Origin: Ceratodon purpureus
Lineage: Eukaryota; Streptophyta; Bryopsida; Pseudoditrichales; Ditrichaceae
Direction of reading: 5' to 3'
Assembly: GCA_014871385.1 (NCBI GenBank)
Contig: CM026426.1
Coordinates: forward strand, 14,043,810 to 14,107,809
Length of the DNA: 64,000 nt
Shown here: positions 48,130 through 59,879 of the stretch, one piece after another
Numbering within the stretch: the stretch's first letter is position 1
How the letters are laid out: each line of letters begins with the position of its first letter
Program-made: the position numbers and the translations under genes
The notes under the pieces: model-generated
Told to the model about the DNA's origin: nothing
Databases searched by the model: none
Seen by the model: the letters and a program-made list of their open reading frames with translations, nothing else

Positions 48130-48620
48130 ATCTCAACATGTATATTTTTAATATACATGTTAGTATCATAATATGTATAATATAATTATATGTTCATTTA
48201 CAAGTAGGTACTAATATATTCAAAAACCATTTAATGTCCAATTAAGGATAGTACGATAATAATAAACTATATTCTAATATATAAAAATCTTAAAATGATA
48301 TACAAGTATATTCAAGTATGTACGAAATATATTGTTAAAAATAATAGTATTAGATTATAGAATTCAATTCATTTATCATGGCAAATTATATACGTTTTTT
48401 AGAAGATTGAATTTTTATATTTAATCATGAGACGCAAATATTTAAACGATGGTATGCCTTGTATGATTAGTATGGAAATTACATAAACCTTAATCAATTC
48501 TTTAATGTTCTACCTTTACTTATATTTGTACAATTTTATTACATTCTAATAAGAAAGTGGAATGTTTGGTTCATTCATATAATTTTATAAAACAAAACTC
48601 ATAAATCATGCATTTAAATG
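48130..48620 (+). repeat. Left arm of a long AT-rich inverted repeat
   Basis: Read as reverse complement, this block matches 50,100-50,585 in order: 'atgaatgaaccaaacattcc', 'gaattgaattctataat', 'ttcgtatataaacttgaata'-like, 'atattagtacct' and 'ctaacatgta'. Divergence is moderate with small indels. The two arms bracket the duplicated ORF at 48,950-49,477. Confidence 0.75.
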
Positions 48621-48949
48621 AAACGTACTAAATCAATGATTATAATTATAATTGTAGTATTAATATATGAAATCGAGAAAGGCACCATATGCTTCTGCAA
48701 GCATACAATCCCATTAATCAATTCTTTAATAATAAATAAAAATGTCACATTTAAGTTAATCTGGACTTTCAAAATTCCACATCGGTCAAAGTCCCGTTAC
48801 CAAGTCTGGTCAAAGTCCCCTTCGTTACTCTAGAACATTCGGCTTCCTGCCCATGCCCCTTCATAAGCATAAGTTCCTTTGGGCGACGAAACAGTTGTTT
48901 CATTCTTAGTTTCCCTTCTATTTCATCTACTTGTAGTTCATTTGCTGTG

Positions 48950-49477
48950 ATGAGGAGGTCGGGCGGTGGTTTTAGGGTGTCAAGTTACCCGCCAGACGAG
49001 TGGGAGGAGGTTGTTTCCCCACAAGGAGTGGAGGAGCTTCGTCCGTGGTTTATGGCGGTGGAACGCGCCCGTGGTCGCGGCGTAGAGATTCCCCCGTGGA
49101 ACCTCATTGCATGCCTAATGCAGCCTGGTGTGGAGTGGGATTGGACTATTGCACATGGTCTAGAGCAACTGGAGATTATGAACGCTTCCAACATTAAGTT
49201 TCCCCTCACCTCCGGCGAGGGCTTCTCTATGGCTGATTCTGATAAGGATGAGTGGGAGCCGGTTGTTTGGCCACAAGGAGTGGAGGAGCTTCGTCCGTGG
49301 TTTATGGCGGTGGAACGCGCCCGTGGTCGTGGCGTAGAGATTCCCCCGTGGAACCTCATTGCACGCATTATGCAGCGTGGTGTGGAGTGGGATTGGACTC
49401 TTGCACATACTCTAGAGCAAGTGGAGATTATGACCGCTTCCAACATCAATTTTCCCCTCACCTCCGGGGAGGTCTGA
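48950..49477 (+). CDS. Unrecognised ORF with an 84-codon tandem duplication
   Basis: ATG 48,950 opens MRRSGGGFRVSS. Two tandem copies of an 84-residue module follow (from about 48,995 and 49,247, exact 252-bp period). Each runs 'DEWE..V.PQGVEELRPWF', 'ERARGRGVEIPPWNLIA', 'GVEWDW', 'LEQ.EIM.ASNI.FPLTSGE'. Long stretches are identical at the DNA level, so the duplication is recent. The second copy shifts frame near 49,467; an alternative frame continues as 'MADSNEEGSENLGSPPHE' to 49,539, and plausible small exons follow near 49,634-49,662 and 49,770-49,800. I know no family. It sits between inverted repeat arms and could be the gene of a nested element. Confidence 0.55.
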   Translation: MRRSGGGFRVSSYPPDEWEEVVSPQGVEELRPWFMAVERARGRGVEIPPWNLIACLMQPGVEWDWTIAHGLEQLEIMNASNIKFPLTSGEGFSMADSDKDEWEPVVWPQGVEELRPWFMAVERARGRGVEIPPWNLIARIMQRGVEWDWTLAHTLEQVEIMTASNINFPLTSGEV

Positions 49478-50099
49478 TTCTAATGGCTGATTCTAATGAG
49501 GAGGGGAGCGAGAATTTGGGGAGCCCACCACATGAGTGAGTAGGTGAAATGTTATCTTCTCAGAACCCTTAACCTTGCCCTTAGTTTGATGTTTTCATAG
49601 TAATAGATTACGTTTGCTGTATGTATCGCGCAGAATTTCATTGGCTGATGCTGAGTTCGTGGTGAGTGTCAAGAGGATGAGTCCTTGCTTTTGACATGCA
49701 CTTTTCTGTTTTAAACCCTAAACATCATACCATCTGACCTTCTTTTTCTCTTTGCTCCTGAACTTGCAGGCATCTTCGATATACTTCTACGGTTGAACTT
49801 TTTGCTCCTAATCAGCTCAGATATGGAAAGGGGACTTCAGGACGTAGTTAGTAGGACCGTTATACTATACGATATTTGGCAACCATAGATGTAAAAACAG
49901 ATGACTTTCATCTTTTGGTAACTTTCGCTGATGGGGTTCCCCGTGTGGATTGTAACTATTTTTGGAATGGAATGCCTTCAAAACAGGGTTGTTTTAGATA
50001 AAAAAACAGTGTTTCATTTGATGCTTTCATATTTGTATATTTCGTATTCTTATATTTCCATGCTTTCTAATATATTTAGTAGTAAATTTCGTCTGAATC

Positions 50100-50585
50100 C
50101 ATGAATTATGCATTTTGTTATTTAAAATTATATGAATGAACCAAACATTCCTTTTTCTTATTATAATGTAATAAAATTGTAAGAATATTAGTCAAGGTAG
50201 AACGTGAATGAATTGATTAAGATTTTTGTAATTTACATGCCAATCATACAAGGCATACCATGGTTTTAATATTCGCATCTCATGAATAAATATAAAAAAC
50301 CCTAAACCTTCTAAAAAATATAAAGAATTTGCCATAATAAATGAATTGAATTCTATAATTTAATACTATTATTTTTAACAATGTACTTCGTATATAAACT
50401 TGAATATATTTGTATATCATTTTTAGATTTGTATATACTTGAATATAGATTATTATTCTCGTATTATAATCAATAATTAAATATAAAATTGTAAATGAAT
50501 ATATTAGTACCTTAGTATACTATACTATATTATTATATTATAAAAAAATTATGATTCTAACATGTACTTTAAGAATATGATGATT
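50100..50585 (+). repeat. Right arm of the long inverted repeat
   Basis: This is the inverted partner of 48,130-48,620. Its outer half (about 50,400-50,690) is repeated directly at about 51,443-51,735 with high similarity, including 'tatacttgaatatagattat' and 'ttagtaccttagtatactat'. Confidence 0.75.
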
Positions 50586-51442
50586 ACATTTAGGTAAATA
50601 TGTTTCGATTTAGAGTATATGAAATTCATTATCATTGCTAATAGTGTATTTATATTTGATGCTTTAGTCAAATAATTACAAATTATTATTACAAAATTAG
50701 AAGAAGCATTTTTTTAGGTAGAACGTTATTGAATTGATTAAAATTTACTTAATTCAAAAAAATCAAAAATCAAAATCTAATGTAGATTCATAAATTTATA
50801 TGAATGCAAATATAATCAAAATGCAATACCAACTTCACATAATGCAAGCATGTTTTGAAGCATTGTAAAAAATTACCAATACTTTTATTTAGAATAAAAT
50901 AAAAAACGAGTTCCCTATCCTGTTTAGTTTTCATTGGAACTCACATTGGGTTGGCAACCTCAACCCCATTCAGAGTACACATTAAGGGACATGGTTCTCC
51001 AATCCCATGTAAGTTATTGGAGCCATCATGGTGAATTCTTCTTAAGGTAAGAAAGAGCAGGTTTACCAAACCATATGGGGTTAACAATATGGAGACTGAA
51101 CCGCACTATCTATCTTTAAAGTAACTTCCTATAAAAAGTTATTTTCACTTTCTCACTACCCGAATCAGGTTCATACAAATAAAATAAAAAAAGGGACAGT
51201 AATATTTAACTCGCAATTCTTACAAATATTAATAATACCATTCAGTGATTTTGATATAACTGAAATTATTATTCCATACTGAAAATTAAAATTTTAAATT
51301 GTAGTATCTATGTACATGCTTGTATATGAATTCTGAATTATCAAAATCTTTGAACTCACATGGAATTTATTTGGAATAGAATTCTAATTCGTAGGTCTAG
51401 ATACACAAAATTTTTATATACACACAATGTATTTCGTATACA

Positions 51443-51735
51443 TACTTGAATATATTTGTATAACATTTTAAGATTTGTATATACTTGAATATAGATTATT
51501 ATTCTCGTACTATAATCATTAATTAAATATGATACTCTAAATGATTATATTAGTACCTTAGTATACTATAATAATTTTTTATATTATAGATAAATTATGA
51601 TACTAACATGTACTTTAAGAATATGATGATAACATTTATGTAAATATGTTTCCAATTAGAGTATAGTGAATTCCTTACATTGCTAATAGTGTATTCATAT
51701 TTGATGCTTTCGTTATATAAATACAAACTTTTACT
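51443..51735 (+). repeat. Direct second copy of the right arm
   Basis: It repeats about 290 bp of 50,400-50,690 at a spacing of about 1,040 bp. This indicates an insertion next to a related element, or a segmental duplication. Confidence 0.7.
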
Positions 51736-52339
51736 TGAACTCTAATCTTGTGAATTCAAATTAAATTCCTCTTTGAACAAATATTAACTTCATATATCTG
51801 AAAGGATTATTGTGTTAATTAAATTTGTAGACGTCTCATATTCAATTAATATTAGTAAAGATAAAATATACGTTAAAAAAGTAGAATATTTGCTACTCAT
51901 GAATATTTTTAGTTTCGTACAAATTAAGTTTCTCTAATAAGAAGCTAATTCGTACAAAAATATTAGATTCTCATGAATGTATTATTAAAGTACTATATTT
52001 ATACCTTATTAGATAGTAATGAATATTTACGAAATTTTAAATATTTGCTTCTCATGAATAAATATAAAAATTTCAATTCTCTAAAAATTGTTAATAATTT
52101 GCCTACTTAGATTTTGTGCTTTCTCATGTGTCTATACCATTACACAATATCATATATTAATACTACAACAATGATGTCCATTGATGTAGGACAATTCATT
52201 TGAATCCATAAAATGAAGATTTTATTTTTGGAATATATATAAAGAGTAAGAAAATAAAGTTTTGTTTATATATTTGAAAAAAGCCAAAAAGTATTGGTTG
52301 AATCAAATTTAAAATAACGAGGTAGAAAAAAGTAAATAA

Positions 52340-53620
52340 CATTTTAACCCGCGGGGACGGGGCATTGAACCCCGCGGTGACGGGGCCACGCGATTTGGCG
52401 GCGCGGTCACGGGCCCGTGCGAGGGGGAGGAACTAATCCCCACCGCGACCTTGTCCACGAAGGTGTTTGCTCCTTCGTTTCTCTATGTGTGTCTGTGTCT
52501 GCGCTTGTTTCTTGGTGGTGGCGGGAGTGAATTTCGTGAGAGAATGTGCACTACAGTGTGTTTCGCGCGAGTTTTGGGGGCGTCCTATGTTCCGTTTGCT
52601 TCGTCTAGAGGGTGTAAGTTGTTTGTTTGAAGTAGTGTTGGTCTCTAGGGTTTAGGTTTTATCTTGATGGTTTGAAGTGTTCGTGCGCGGAGGGAGTTCC
52701 AGGTGTTTGGCGCTGCGGTCTGCATTTGTTTCTTAGTTTTCTTTTCCATGTTCTTGTGCTGGGTTCTTCCTCCGTCTTTAGGGTTTAGGTTTATTCCGAT
52801 TCTTCTGTTCTTGTGCGAACTTCTTCGGTGCTCTGTGGAGGCGTGCGATTTGGATTGGGATTTCTGGAGGCCTTGAAAACGCTGCTGGGCTAATTTTCAG
52901 GTGCGTAACATATCGCTTTACTGGTTTCCTCTTCTTTCAGTTCAATTGCAGTGACTTTTGCGATTTAGGGTCTTCTCGATTGAGCTTTTTCGTTTATTTT
53001 CTCTTCCAATTATGAATCCTTGGCATGTTCTCGCTAGTTTAGGATAAGCATCCTGTAATTTTTTTAACGAATTCAGAGTTGTGTGTCTCTGTTTGTGTTC
53101 GTATTCTTTATGTGATATGTGTGTGTCTGTCTGTGGCCGAATTCTATCTTGTGTTTGTATTCTGTGTGTGTCTGTTTGTGTTCGAATCCTATGTTTCTTC
53201 GATGCTTGACTGTAATTGCTAGATTTAGATAGGAATTCTCGTGTTATATGTTTTGGGATCAGAGTGCACGCATTTCAAGTGAATCTGAATCTGTGTTGCG
53301 ACTGTTTCTGCATCAGTGTCATTGCTGTGTGTAGAAATTTATAGGTTTTATGGATGAGGTGACTGCATTCAGATGTAGTTCGTGTTGTAGTTGAAGTTAT
53401 GTTTAATCACATCCTTTTCTGAATTGGGTACAATTTGGCGCCAATGCTCACGTTCACATGTTTCACCGTATGCTTATTAGATCCCATTAGCTTATAATAG
53501 GAACTGTACATATGGAATCCAAGTTCATTTGTACTATTCACCCGTATTTTTCGGCACAATTCTACAACATTTCAATTATAGATGTATGATCCGATCCTCT
53601 GCAACCATTCATTTTTGCAG
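52340..53620 (+). promoter_or_regulatory. GC-rich promoter and non-coding leader of the plus-strand gene set
   Basis: An abrupt GC-rich block (52,345-52,460: ACCCCGCGG-type repeats, high CpG) interrupts AT-rich DNA, followed by a GT/T-rich leader typical of a plant 5' untranslated exon. A likely donor (CAG/GTGCGTAAC) is at about 52,900 and an acceptor (TTTTTGCAG) at about 53,620, giving a leader intron. No TATA box is obvious. The open frame at 52,467-52,655 is probably an upstream ORF without meaning. Confidence 0.5.
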
Positions 53621-53738
53621 GAAGAACAAATTTGACAAGACATTCGTTCCAGAAATTGAATATATCCATCTGGAAATGGCAGAGAGGTAACAAACCAAAT
53701 GCCAATTTTGTATAAATCACCGTATAGAACCTCAACAG

Positions 53739-54374
53739 TTTAGCTTGAGTCGAGCTAAACTGCAGCTTTCAAAAAAAATATACAAAAACTGAATAAAAAC
53801 AATAATTTCTGCACATTTAAATCAGAAAAATTCTATTATACAACCTTGCAGTTTAGCTCGACTCGAGCTAAACTGTAAGGAGCTTTGCAGTTTAGCTCGA
53901 GTCGAGCTAAACTGCAGAGCTCTCACAGTACTGAACTTACAGCTAATCTGTAAGTTGTGAACTGTGGAAGCTCTGCAGTTTAGCTCGACTCGAGCTAAAC
54001 TGCGGAGTACCTTACAGTTTAGCTCGAGTCGAGCTAAACTAGAGGTGCAACTCCCCTAATTTCCTAGGAGAGAAACCTACAGTTTAGCTCGAGTCGAGCT
54101 AAACTGTGCGTTCTCCCTTCTAAAGTCCTGGCAGTTTAGCTCGAGTCGAGCTAAACTGCAAGGGGATCATGGTGGGCGTTGAGCAATTTAGCTCGAGTCG
54201 ATCTAAACTGCTAGGGATCATGGTGGGCGTCCCAGCAGTTTAGCTGGAGTCGACCTAAACTGCTCCACCCCTACCATGGGCCCCTTGCAGTTTAGCTCGA
54301 CTCGAGCTAAACTGCTGGGATGTCATGTGTTATATTTTGTAATTGAACCAACATTTAGCTCGAATCGAGCTAAA
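53739..54374. repeat. Eleven palindromes inside intron 1
   Basis: Copies start at 53,739, 53,852, 53,891, 53,979, 54,018, 54,083, 54,134, 54,187, 54,239, 54,291 and 54,354. Most are perfect with both arms intact. All lie between the donor at 53,687 and the acceptor at 54,416, so they would be removed from the mRNA. Confidence 0.95.
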
Positions 54375-55887
54375 TGGCTTTGAATTTGTCTAATGGTAAA
54401 CGTCTCCACCTTGCAGTGAGGAGAAAGCAAGGGTACTTGAGGCGCTACAACATTTCTTCAAGCCTGTTCCTAACTCGGATTCGGATGACGATGACGGGGA
54501 TGACTCAAACACATTTGAGCCGTGGACTTTCAAAGACCCCTCCAAGGTGAAAAATTGGACATTGCGATGGGCTGCGCACACCCCTTATCTAAAATTTGCT
54601 ACCATATTCAAGGGTGAAGTCCAAGATCCCCAGGTCATCGACATGGAAACGAAGGTCACTGAGTTTGACCATAAGGGGAAAGAGATCATAAAGATCATGT
54701 GCTCATCTATGGGGAATAATCCATACCTCTTCACCATAGTAGTGGACGTAGCAGAGAACCTCTTCGACCCGATATCCTTAATGGAAAGTCTGTCGAATTC
54801 ACCCTACGACGAGATAGTGACCACAATGAGGCAAGAAGTACTGGACAGGAAGTGGGCAACAAAAGATGGACGTACTCTCCCGGCGAAATCCCTAGCCTGG
54901 AAACTGAGGAATGTTGTCAGCACCCTTACGCTCGCCGCAACGGAGGCAAAGGTTAAACAGAACCTGGGAAAATCTCATATTGACGTTTCTGGAGTGACAG
55001 CAACCGGGAGCCAAATGGGAAGCCAACAGACAGGACGCAGTAGGGGGAGAGCAATAGTTCCTTCCCAAAGCCGGGGCGCTTCTGCAACTCCCACACCCCT
55101 CTCTCCATTGAAGAAGAATGGCCTCGAGAAGAAAACCGACAAGCCAAAGCCCAAGAAGGACTTGCTCTTATCTGCGGAGGACTTAGCAACAAGTTTGAAC
55201 TCTGTTCTCGGGGAACTCCCAAAGGTGAACAAGGTTGGAGAGGTCCTGAACTTCGATAATGCCAACCGAATTTACCAGAATTTCTTCGCTGATTGCCAGG
55301 ACGAGTTCGTCTTCAAAACGAATGGGCAACCAAAGAAGTTCAGTGTGGACGTGACGCGGTGCAAGCCCGCACCGGCCCATTGGACTATCCGTGCATATGA
55401 GAAGCGGGGCATGGAGGAGATGAAGAATTACTTGGTCAACATGCCGGATAGGACACAGAAGCAAACCCTGTGTCTCATGCCAGACACGAAGGCACGGCCA
55501 CAACTAGAAGAGGATCTAAGGGGTTGTACATTCCATATCATCAACGGGCAACACAGCGTTGCGGCGTCCAAATCTCTCATCGAGGATAACGCCAGTGAGG
55601 AGTTGGTGAGGGACTTCAGGAGGTGGGACGCGTACATCGTTTGGACGCATGATGTTCATAAGCTGAGAAAGATCTCAGCATTCTATAATCGGGTGAACCA
55701 TCTCGCACCCTTTAAGCCAACTTGGGCGAGCAATATACTTGCCTCAAGAAAAGTGTGGGTGAAGTATGGTAAGCCGCAAAAGAAACATGCTGCCGCTGGT
55801 GCAGCCGAGCGCAGGAGTACAGGTCCAAAAAGTAATCCAGCGTCGAAGACATACGACGTAAGTTCACTGATTCATTAGCATTAGCAG

Positions 55888-56006
55888 TTTAGCTCGACTC
55901 GAGCTAAACTGCAGGCAGTTTACCTCGAGTCGAGCTAAATATTGATAATCTTCTTGTTTTCAATATTCTGGTGTATCTCGAGCAATTTAGCTCGAGTCGA
56001 GCTAAA
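55888..56006. repeat. Three palindromes inside intron 2 of the ParB-like gene
   Basis: Copies at 55,888-55,908, 55,919-55,939 and 55,986-56,006 fill most of a 199-bp intron. The middle copy has TTTACCTCGA as its left arm. Confidence 0.95.
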
Positions 56007-57445
56007 GAGTAGTTCTGTGACAGCATCATCTAAGGTTTCTTCGTGTGCGTATGCAGAACTTTGTGAATGCAATCAGGGAGCGCTTCGCTATGATCGATGT
56101 GGCGAAGCATCAAGCCCTAGTGGCGAAGAAGGGAGGGAAGAACACTATCTCCCTAACAAACGAGCTGACGATCATCACATCCAGTGATGAAACATGGGAC
56201 CTGTGGAAGGAGGTGATCGCGTCTGTGGCATGTGGTGGACTCATTGTTCCCGACACCGAAGCACCTCATAAGAAATTCTATGAGAAGAAGGGGTTCGTTC
56301 CAGACAAGGATGGGACGCTTCCGAGGGAGTTCTTCAAATGGCAGGGGAACTTGACAGAGGCAGATCACCAGAAGCTGTGTAAGCACATTCTGCATAAGTC
56401 TGGGCCAAGTCGGAAGTACACATATCCGAAGGTTACCATCAAGCAGAATACGAATGTACTGGAGGACTGCTACTCCGTCAAGGAGTGGGCGGAGCGGAGA
56501 AAACGTAAGGCTGTAGCTCAGGCGGAGTTCAACAACATTAATCCAACGCTCCATCTATTCAAAAGAGACGGCTTTGATGTACCCGCTTGGAAGCATTTCA
56601 AGAAGGCTTACCATGTCTCCAAGGAGTCCAAGCACGTTCTGCTTGATTGGGGTATTCCAAACTCGTACTGGACTAACTCCAGAGCTACACAGTTCCGCAA
56701 CAAGTCCGCCAAGGATCTCTCCCCATATGCGGTTGAGTTCTTTAAAACCTTCCTGAAGGTTCGACATGCGTTTCAGAGTCCTTTGCTGAGATGTCGTTTC
56801 TCCCATTCATCATGGAACCTCGACTCGCCTTTGGATCTTGGCCCTCCGATATATGGAGGTTGGCGGGCGAGGCACTCACATTCGGAATCATCGACTTCCG
56901 GTTCCTCCCAACCTACAAGACGAGGCATAACTACACTTTGGAGAACCCCTTCTTCATGGAGTTTTTCAAAATGATCGATGACTATGGGGAGCCCCAGTTT
57001 GACGATATTCGGCAGTGGCTTCTCATTTGCGGAGACGATGAGGACTTCGCCCAGGTGCTCACTTGGGTGGAGCGAAACACCTTGAGTGGTCGTAGAAGAG
57101 TCCATTCGGAGTATTTACCCGCTCCTAACGAGCGACTTGGCGGACACCCCCCAAAGAGCAGAATCGCGATGGAACCCGTCAAACTCCTGTTTCTCATTGA
57201 TGATAATTTACTTGAGAACGAAGTGTCAACGCCAGAACCTCTGAGCCAGTACACAACTCCGGACCACCCACTGTACAAGGACAACACGAAGTTCAACGAA
57301 AGGAGGTACGCAATGTATCCATCCGAGTTAAGGATGGAGTTCTACCTGCAGGTCCACGACACTTTCTGCAATACTGAGGGGGCGGTTTATCAGCTCTATG
57401 GTGGAACGAAGTCCCTCATGGCCGCCGCGGTATGTGTTTCCAAAC

Positions 57446-57537
57446 TTTAGCTCGAGTCGAGTTAAATCGTTCTACTGTTTTGATCTTATGGACCATGTAT
57501 GCATACACTTCCACACTTTAGCTCGAGTCGACCTAAA
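57446..57537. repeat. Two palindromes inside intron 3 of the ParB-like gene
   Basis: Copies at 57,446-57,466 and 57,517-57,537 each have one or two arm changes (GTTAAA, ACCTAAA). They occupy a 140-bp intron. Confidence 0.95.
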
Positions 57538-58608
57538 CCTTGTTTACCTTGCCTTTGTTTTTTTTCCAGATGCTCTCGATCTTGGCTTTCGTGGTCGCGG
57601 ATGATAGTGACTCGTCTCATATGATCGAAGCACAATCACTTGGATTGACTCTGGACCGAACTGATCTTAGTGTCCACGCTTATTATGTCCATATGGAACG
57701 CTTTCCGGAATATGGCAAAGATGTGCGGAAAGAGAAAGGCAGAGCTGTGGAGGAGGGTGACGATGAAGAAGTGGAGGAGGATGCCCCTACCAAAGAACAG
57801 ACCCCCTCCTCCAGTGCTGCGGACATCAGCAATGAGAGCGATGCGCCGCCTTCTGATCCGGTAAGTCAGACAGCATCTGAGGGTGGAGTGGGGAGAAGAC
57901 TCGATTTCCCTAACGTCAACATTACGTGTACGAACGATGAGAGACCGGGTTCTGCACCGGAGCTGGGATCTGGAAGTGGGAGAAAGACTGGCGGTGCGCG
58001 AAGTCCTGGAAAGCCGGCACAGAAGAAAAAGAAGGTTAATCCTACAGCTTGGCAAGCCTCCCCGTTGGGAAGAGCCGCTCCCTCTCCGGATGTTCAAGCT
58101 CTTATGGCAGAATTATAGGCGTCCAGGGAAAGGGAGAAAGACTTACAAGATAAGATGGCACAGCAGAAAATGGATATAGAGAAGACAATGCAGGCGACAG
58201 TGCAGGCGGCTCTGCGAGGCATCAGTAATGTCCCTATTTTCCCGAATGCGGGTCCAGTTCTGCCTAACGTCCAGCCGATAGGTAGCGCCCCACCTACTTC
58301 GCGAGTAATTGAGATTTTGGGATCCCCTACGAGTGGTGCAAAATTGCCAATGTCGGATCCGAGTCCCGCATCAGTGCCTGAGCCAAGCCATCATTGCACC
58401 GACCAGGTCATGCGTGACCCTAGTCCAAGCCCACCCCGTTCTCCCTTCCACAATCAGACTCACGGAGATGCTCCCGAGACATCTTCAGGTCCCTCCCAAA
58501 CTTAGATTTTTTGAACTCGGAATTTTGTAGATGAGGTGTTAATACCGGAGTAGTTCACTGAAATGTGCATTTTGTACCAAAGCGACTGTAATTAATACAA
58601 ATAGGCTG

Positions 58609-58629
58609 TTTAGCTCAACCCGAGCTAAA
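58609..58629. repeat. Single diverged palindrome between genes
   Basis: TTTAGCTCAA and CCGAGCTAAA around a central C lie about 100 bp after the stop at 58,505 and 157 bp before the next ATG. Both changes from the consensus fall at the inner CpG positions. Confidence 0.85.
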
Positions 58630-58765
58630 CCGTTCAACTTTTTACCAATCCCTTCTATGTCAGCTTCATTGATCACTCTCTGATGATTCTATAGTTCTCT
58701 TGCAATGCCGAGGTCAGGAAGTACATGAGGAAGTGGACGATCTTCCGATCTTAAATGATGTTGTC

Positions 58766-59879
58766 ATGGCCCAAACTGCGGATGAGCCTATACGCACAAA
58801 TATGGATTTAGATGTCACGGCCCAGTGTGCTCTTACCTTGCCAACGTGCGTAGAGGTCATTCCTGACGATCAACCTCAGGATTCATTAGGGTCGATGGGT
58901 CCTGTGGAGGATCGGGATGTTGTAGAAGGACAAGCCGAGGATGTTCAGGTATTTCATCCATCATTATATCTCGTTGCACTGCTTCCTTGGTAACTGACTT
59001 GCCTTGCGACTGTCCTCATTGTATCATTCGTATAACTCCGTCCGAGTATAATATAGTAATGTCCATCTGTCATCAGTATTTCCTCTCTAGGTGCGCGAGG
59101 CATCTGGATGTGACGTAAGTTCTAGTGAAGAATTGAGTCCTGTCCCGACGCGACCTCAAACTGGTTGGTTGAATGTTGTCCTCAACCTCAATGGAATACT
59201 TTGCTCCAGTACTCCTCATTGGCCTGGAAAATCATTTGTTAGCCATGACCTTAGCATCCACTCAACGTCCAAGCTAGCAGTCGTGGGCCCCAAGCTTGTT
59301 TGTGTCAGGCCCAATTGCGTTGATTTCCTTCGTCGGTTGTCAACGTTTGCAACCATAACCGTCTGGAGTTCGATGAAGACTTCAACGAGAAAAATGATCT
59401 GCGACTATCTGTTCGGTCCGATTCGTACTGTCTATCCGCTCTGAATTCTAGGTCAAGAGGACTGTCAGAGAGTTCCTATGGGCGTAGATTTTCGAGGTCG
59501 TCCAGTATATATGAAGGAACCCGGGACTCAGAAGGACATCTTCCTTAAGCCGATGTCTGATGGTCTCTTTTGTAAATTTGGTGGCCTATATTCCGAAGCC
59601 AACACCATTTTTATCGACGACAGCCCGATCAAGCACTGTCAGAATAATTCTCACAATGTCCTTTTACTCTCCACTTGGAACAACCAGAAACCCAATGCCG
59701 CAGATGATCGTTATTTGTTGTCGAAACTTTTGCCATATCTTGTAGACCTACACCACTTTGTGGGGACAATCGCTAGATTCAGGGCCGAGCGTCCGATCGG
59801 GAAGAAAATGTATTATGATGACCGTTCTACCTGTGAACAATACGCTAAGATTAACGAGGCAATTAGTCGTAGAGCATAA
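58766..59879 (+). pseudogene. FCP1/HAD-like protein with Asp-to-Asn at the nucleophile and an in-frame TGA
   Basis: ATG 58,766 (MAQTADEP) was chosen because it is in frame; exon to 58,948; intron 58,949-59,090; exon 59,091-59,879. The second exon has the plant FCP1/HAD-like order: motif I 'VVLNLNGIL' at about 59,175-59,200, where the family normally has DLNG; 'RPNCVDFLRRL...ITVWSS' (about 59,310-59,370); 'GQEDCQRVP' (about 59,454-59,480); 'KDIFLKPMSD'; and 'NTIFIDDSPIKH' at about 59,605-59,640, which keeps the acidic motif. TGA 59,442 interrupts the frame just before GQEDC and clear homology continues after it. HAD/FCP1 enzymes are Mg-dependent phosphatases; losing the first Asp should abolish phosphatase activity. 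About 310 residues when read through. Confidence 0.75.

Larger units (their letters stand above)
49850..52330. other. AT-rich sequence with repeat arms, no gene
   Basis: This contains the right inverted repeat arm (50,100-50,585) and a further direct copy of its outer half (about 51,430-51,735). The rest is AT-rich, low-complexity sequence with no open frame I can support. Confidence 0.6.
53676..58505 (+). pseudogene. Large multi-exon element protein with a ParB-like 'INGQHS' motif
   Basis: Start ATG 53,676 (MAE); intron 53,687-54,416; exon 54,417-55,857; intron 55,858-56,056; exon from 56,057; intron 57,430-57,569; last exon 57,570-58,505. Phases join cleanly at all three introns. Residues 1-60 are acidic. 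About residues 200-280 are Lys/Ser/Pro rich. Around residue 378 'FHIINGQHSVAASK' resembles the DGQHR-type core of ParB/sulfiredoxin-fold nucleotide-binding proteins, preceded by 'WTIRAYEKRGMEEMKNYL'. The later exons are Trp/Phe rich, then acidic, then basic with a short coiled coil ('SREREKDLQDKMAQQK'). Two defects: a frame conflict near 56,760 without a credible intron, and TAG 58,116 after which homologous-looking coding continues. About 1,250 residues if whole. It might bind the palindromes (inference). Confidence 0.65.

Noticed and set aside
52467-52655. Small plus-strand protein with Cys/Val-rich start
   Set aside because: It lies in the GT-rich leader region before the first splice site and looks like an incidental upstream frame.
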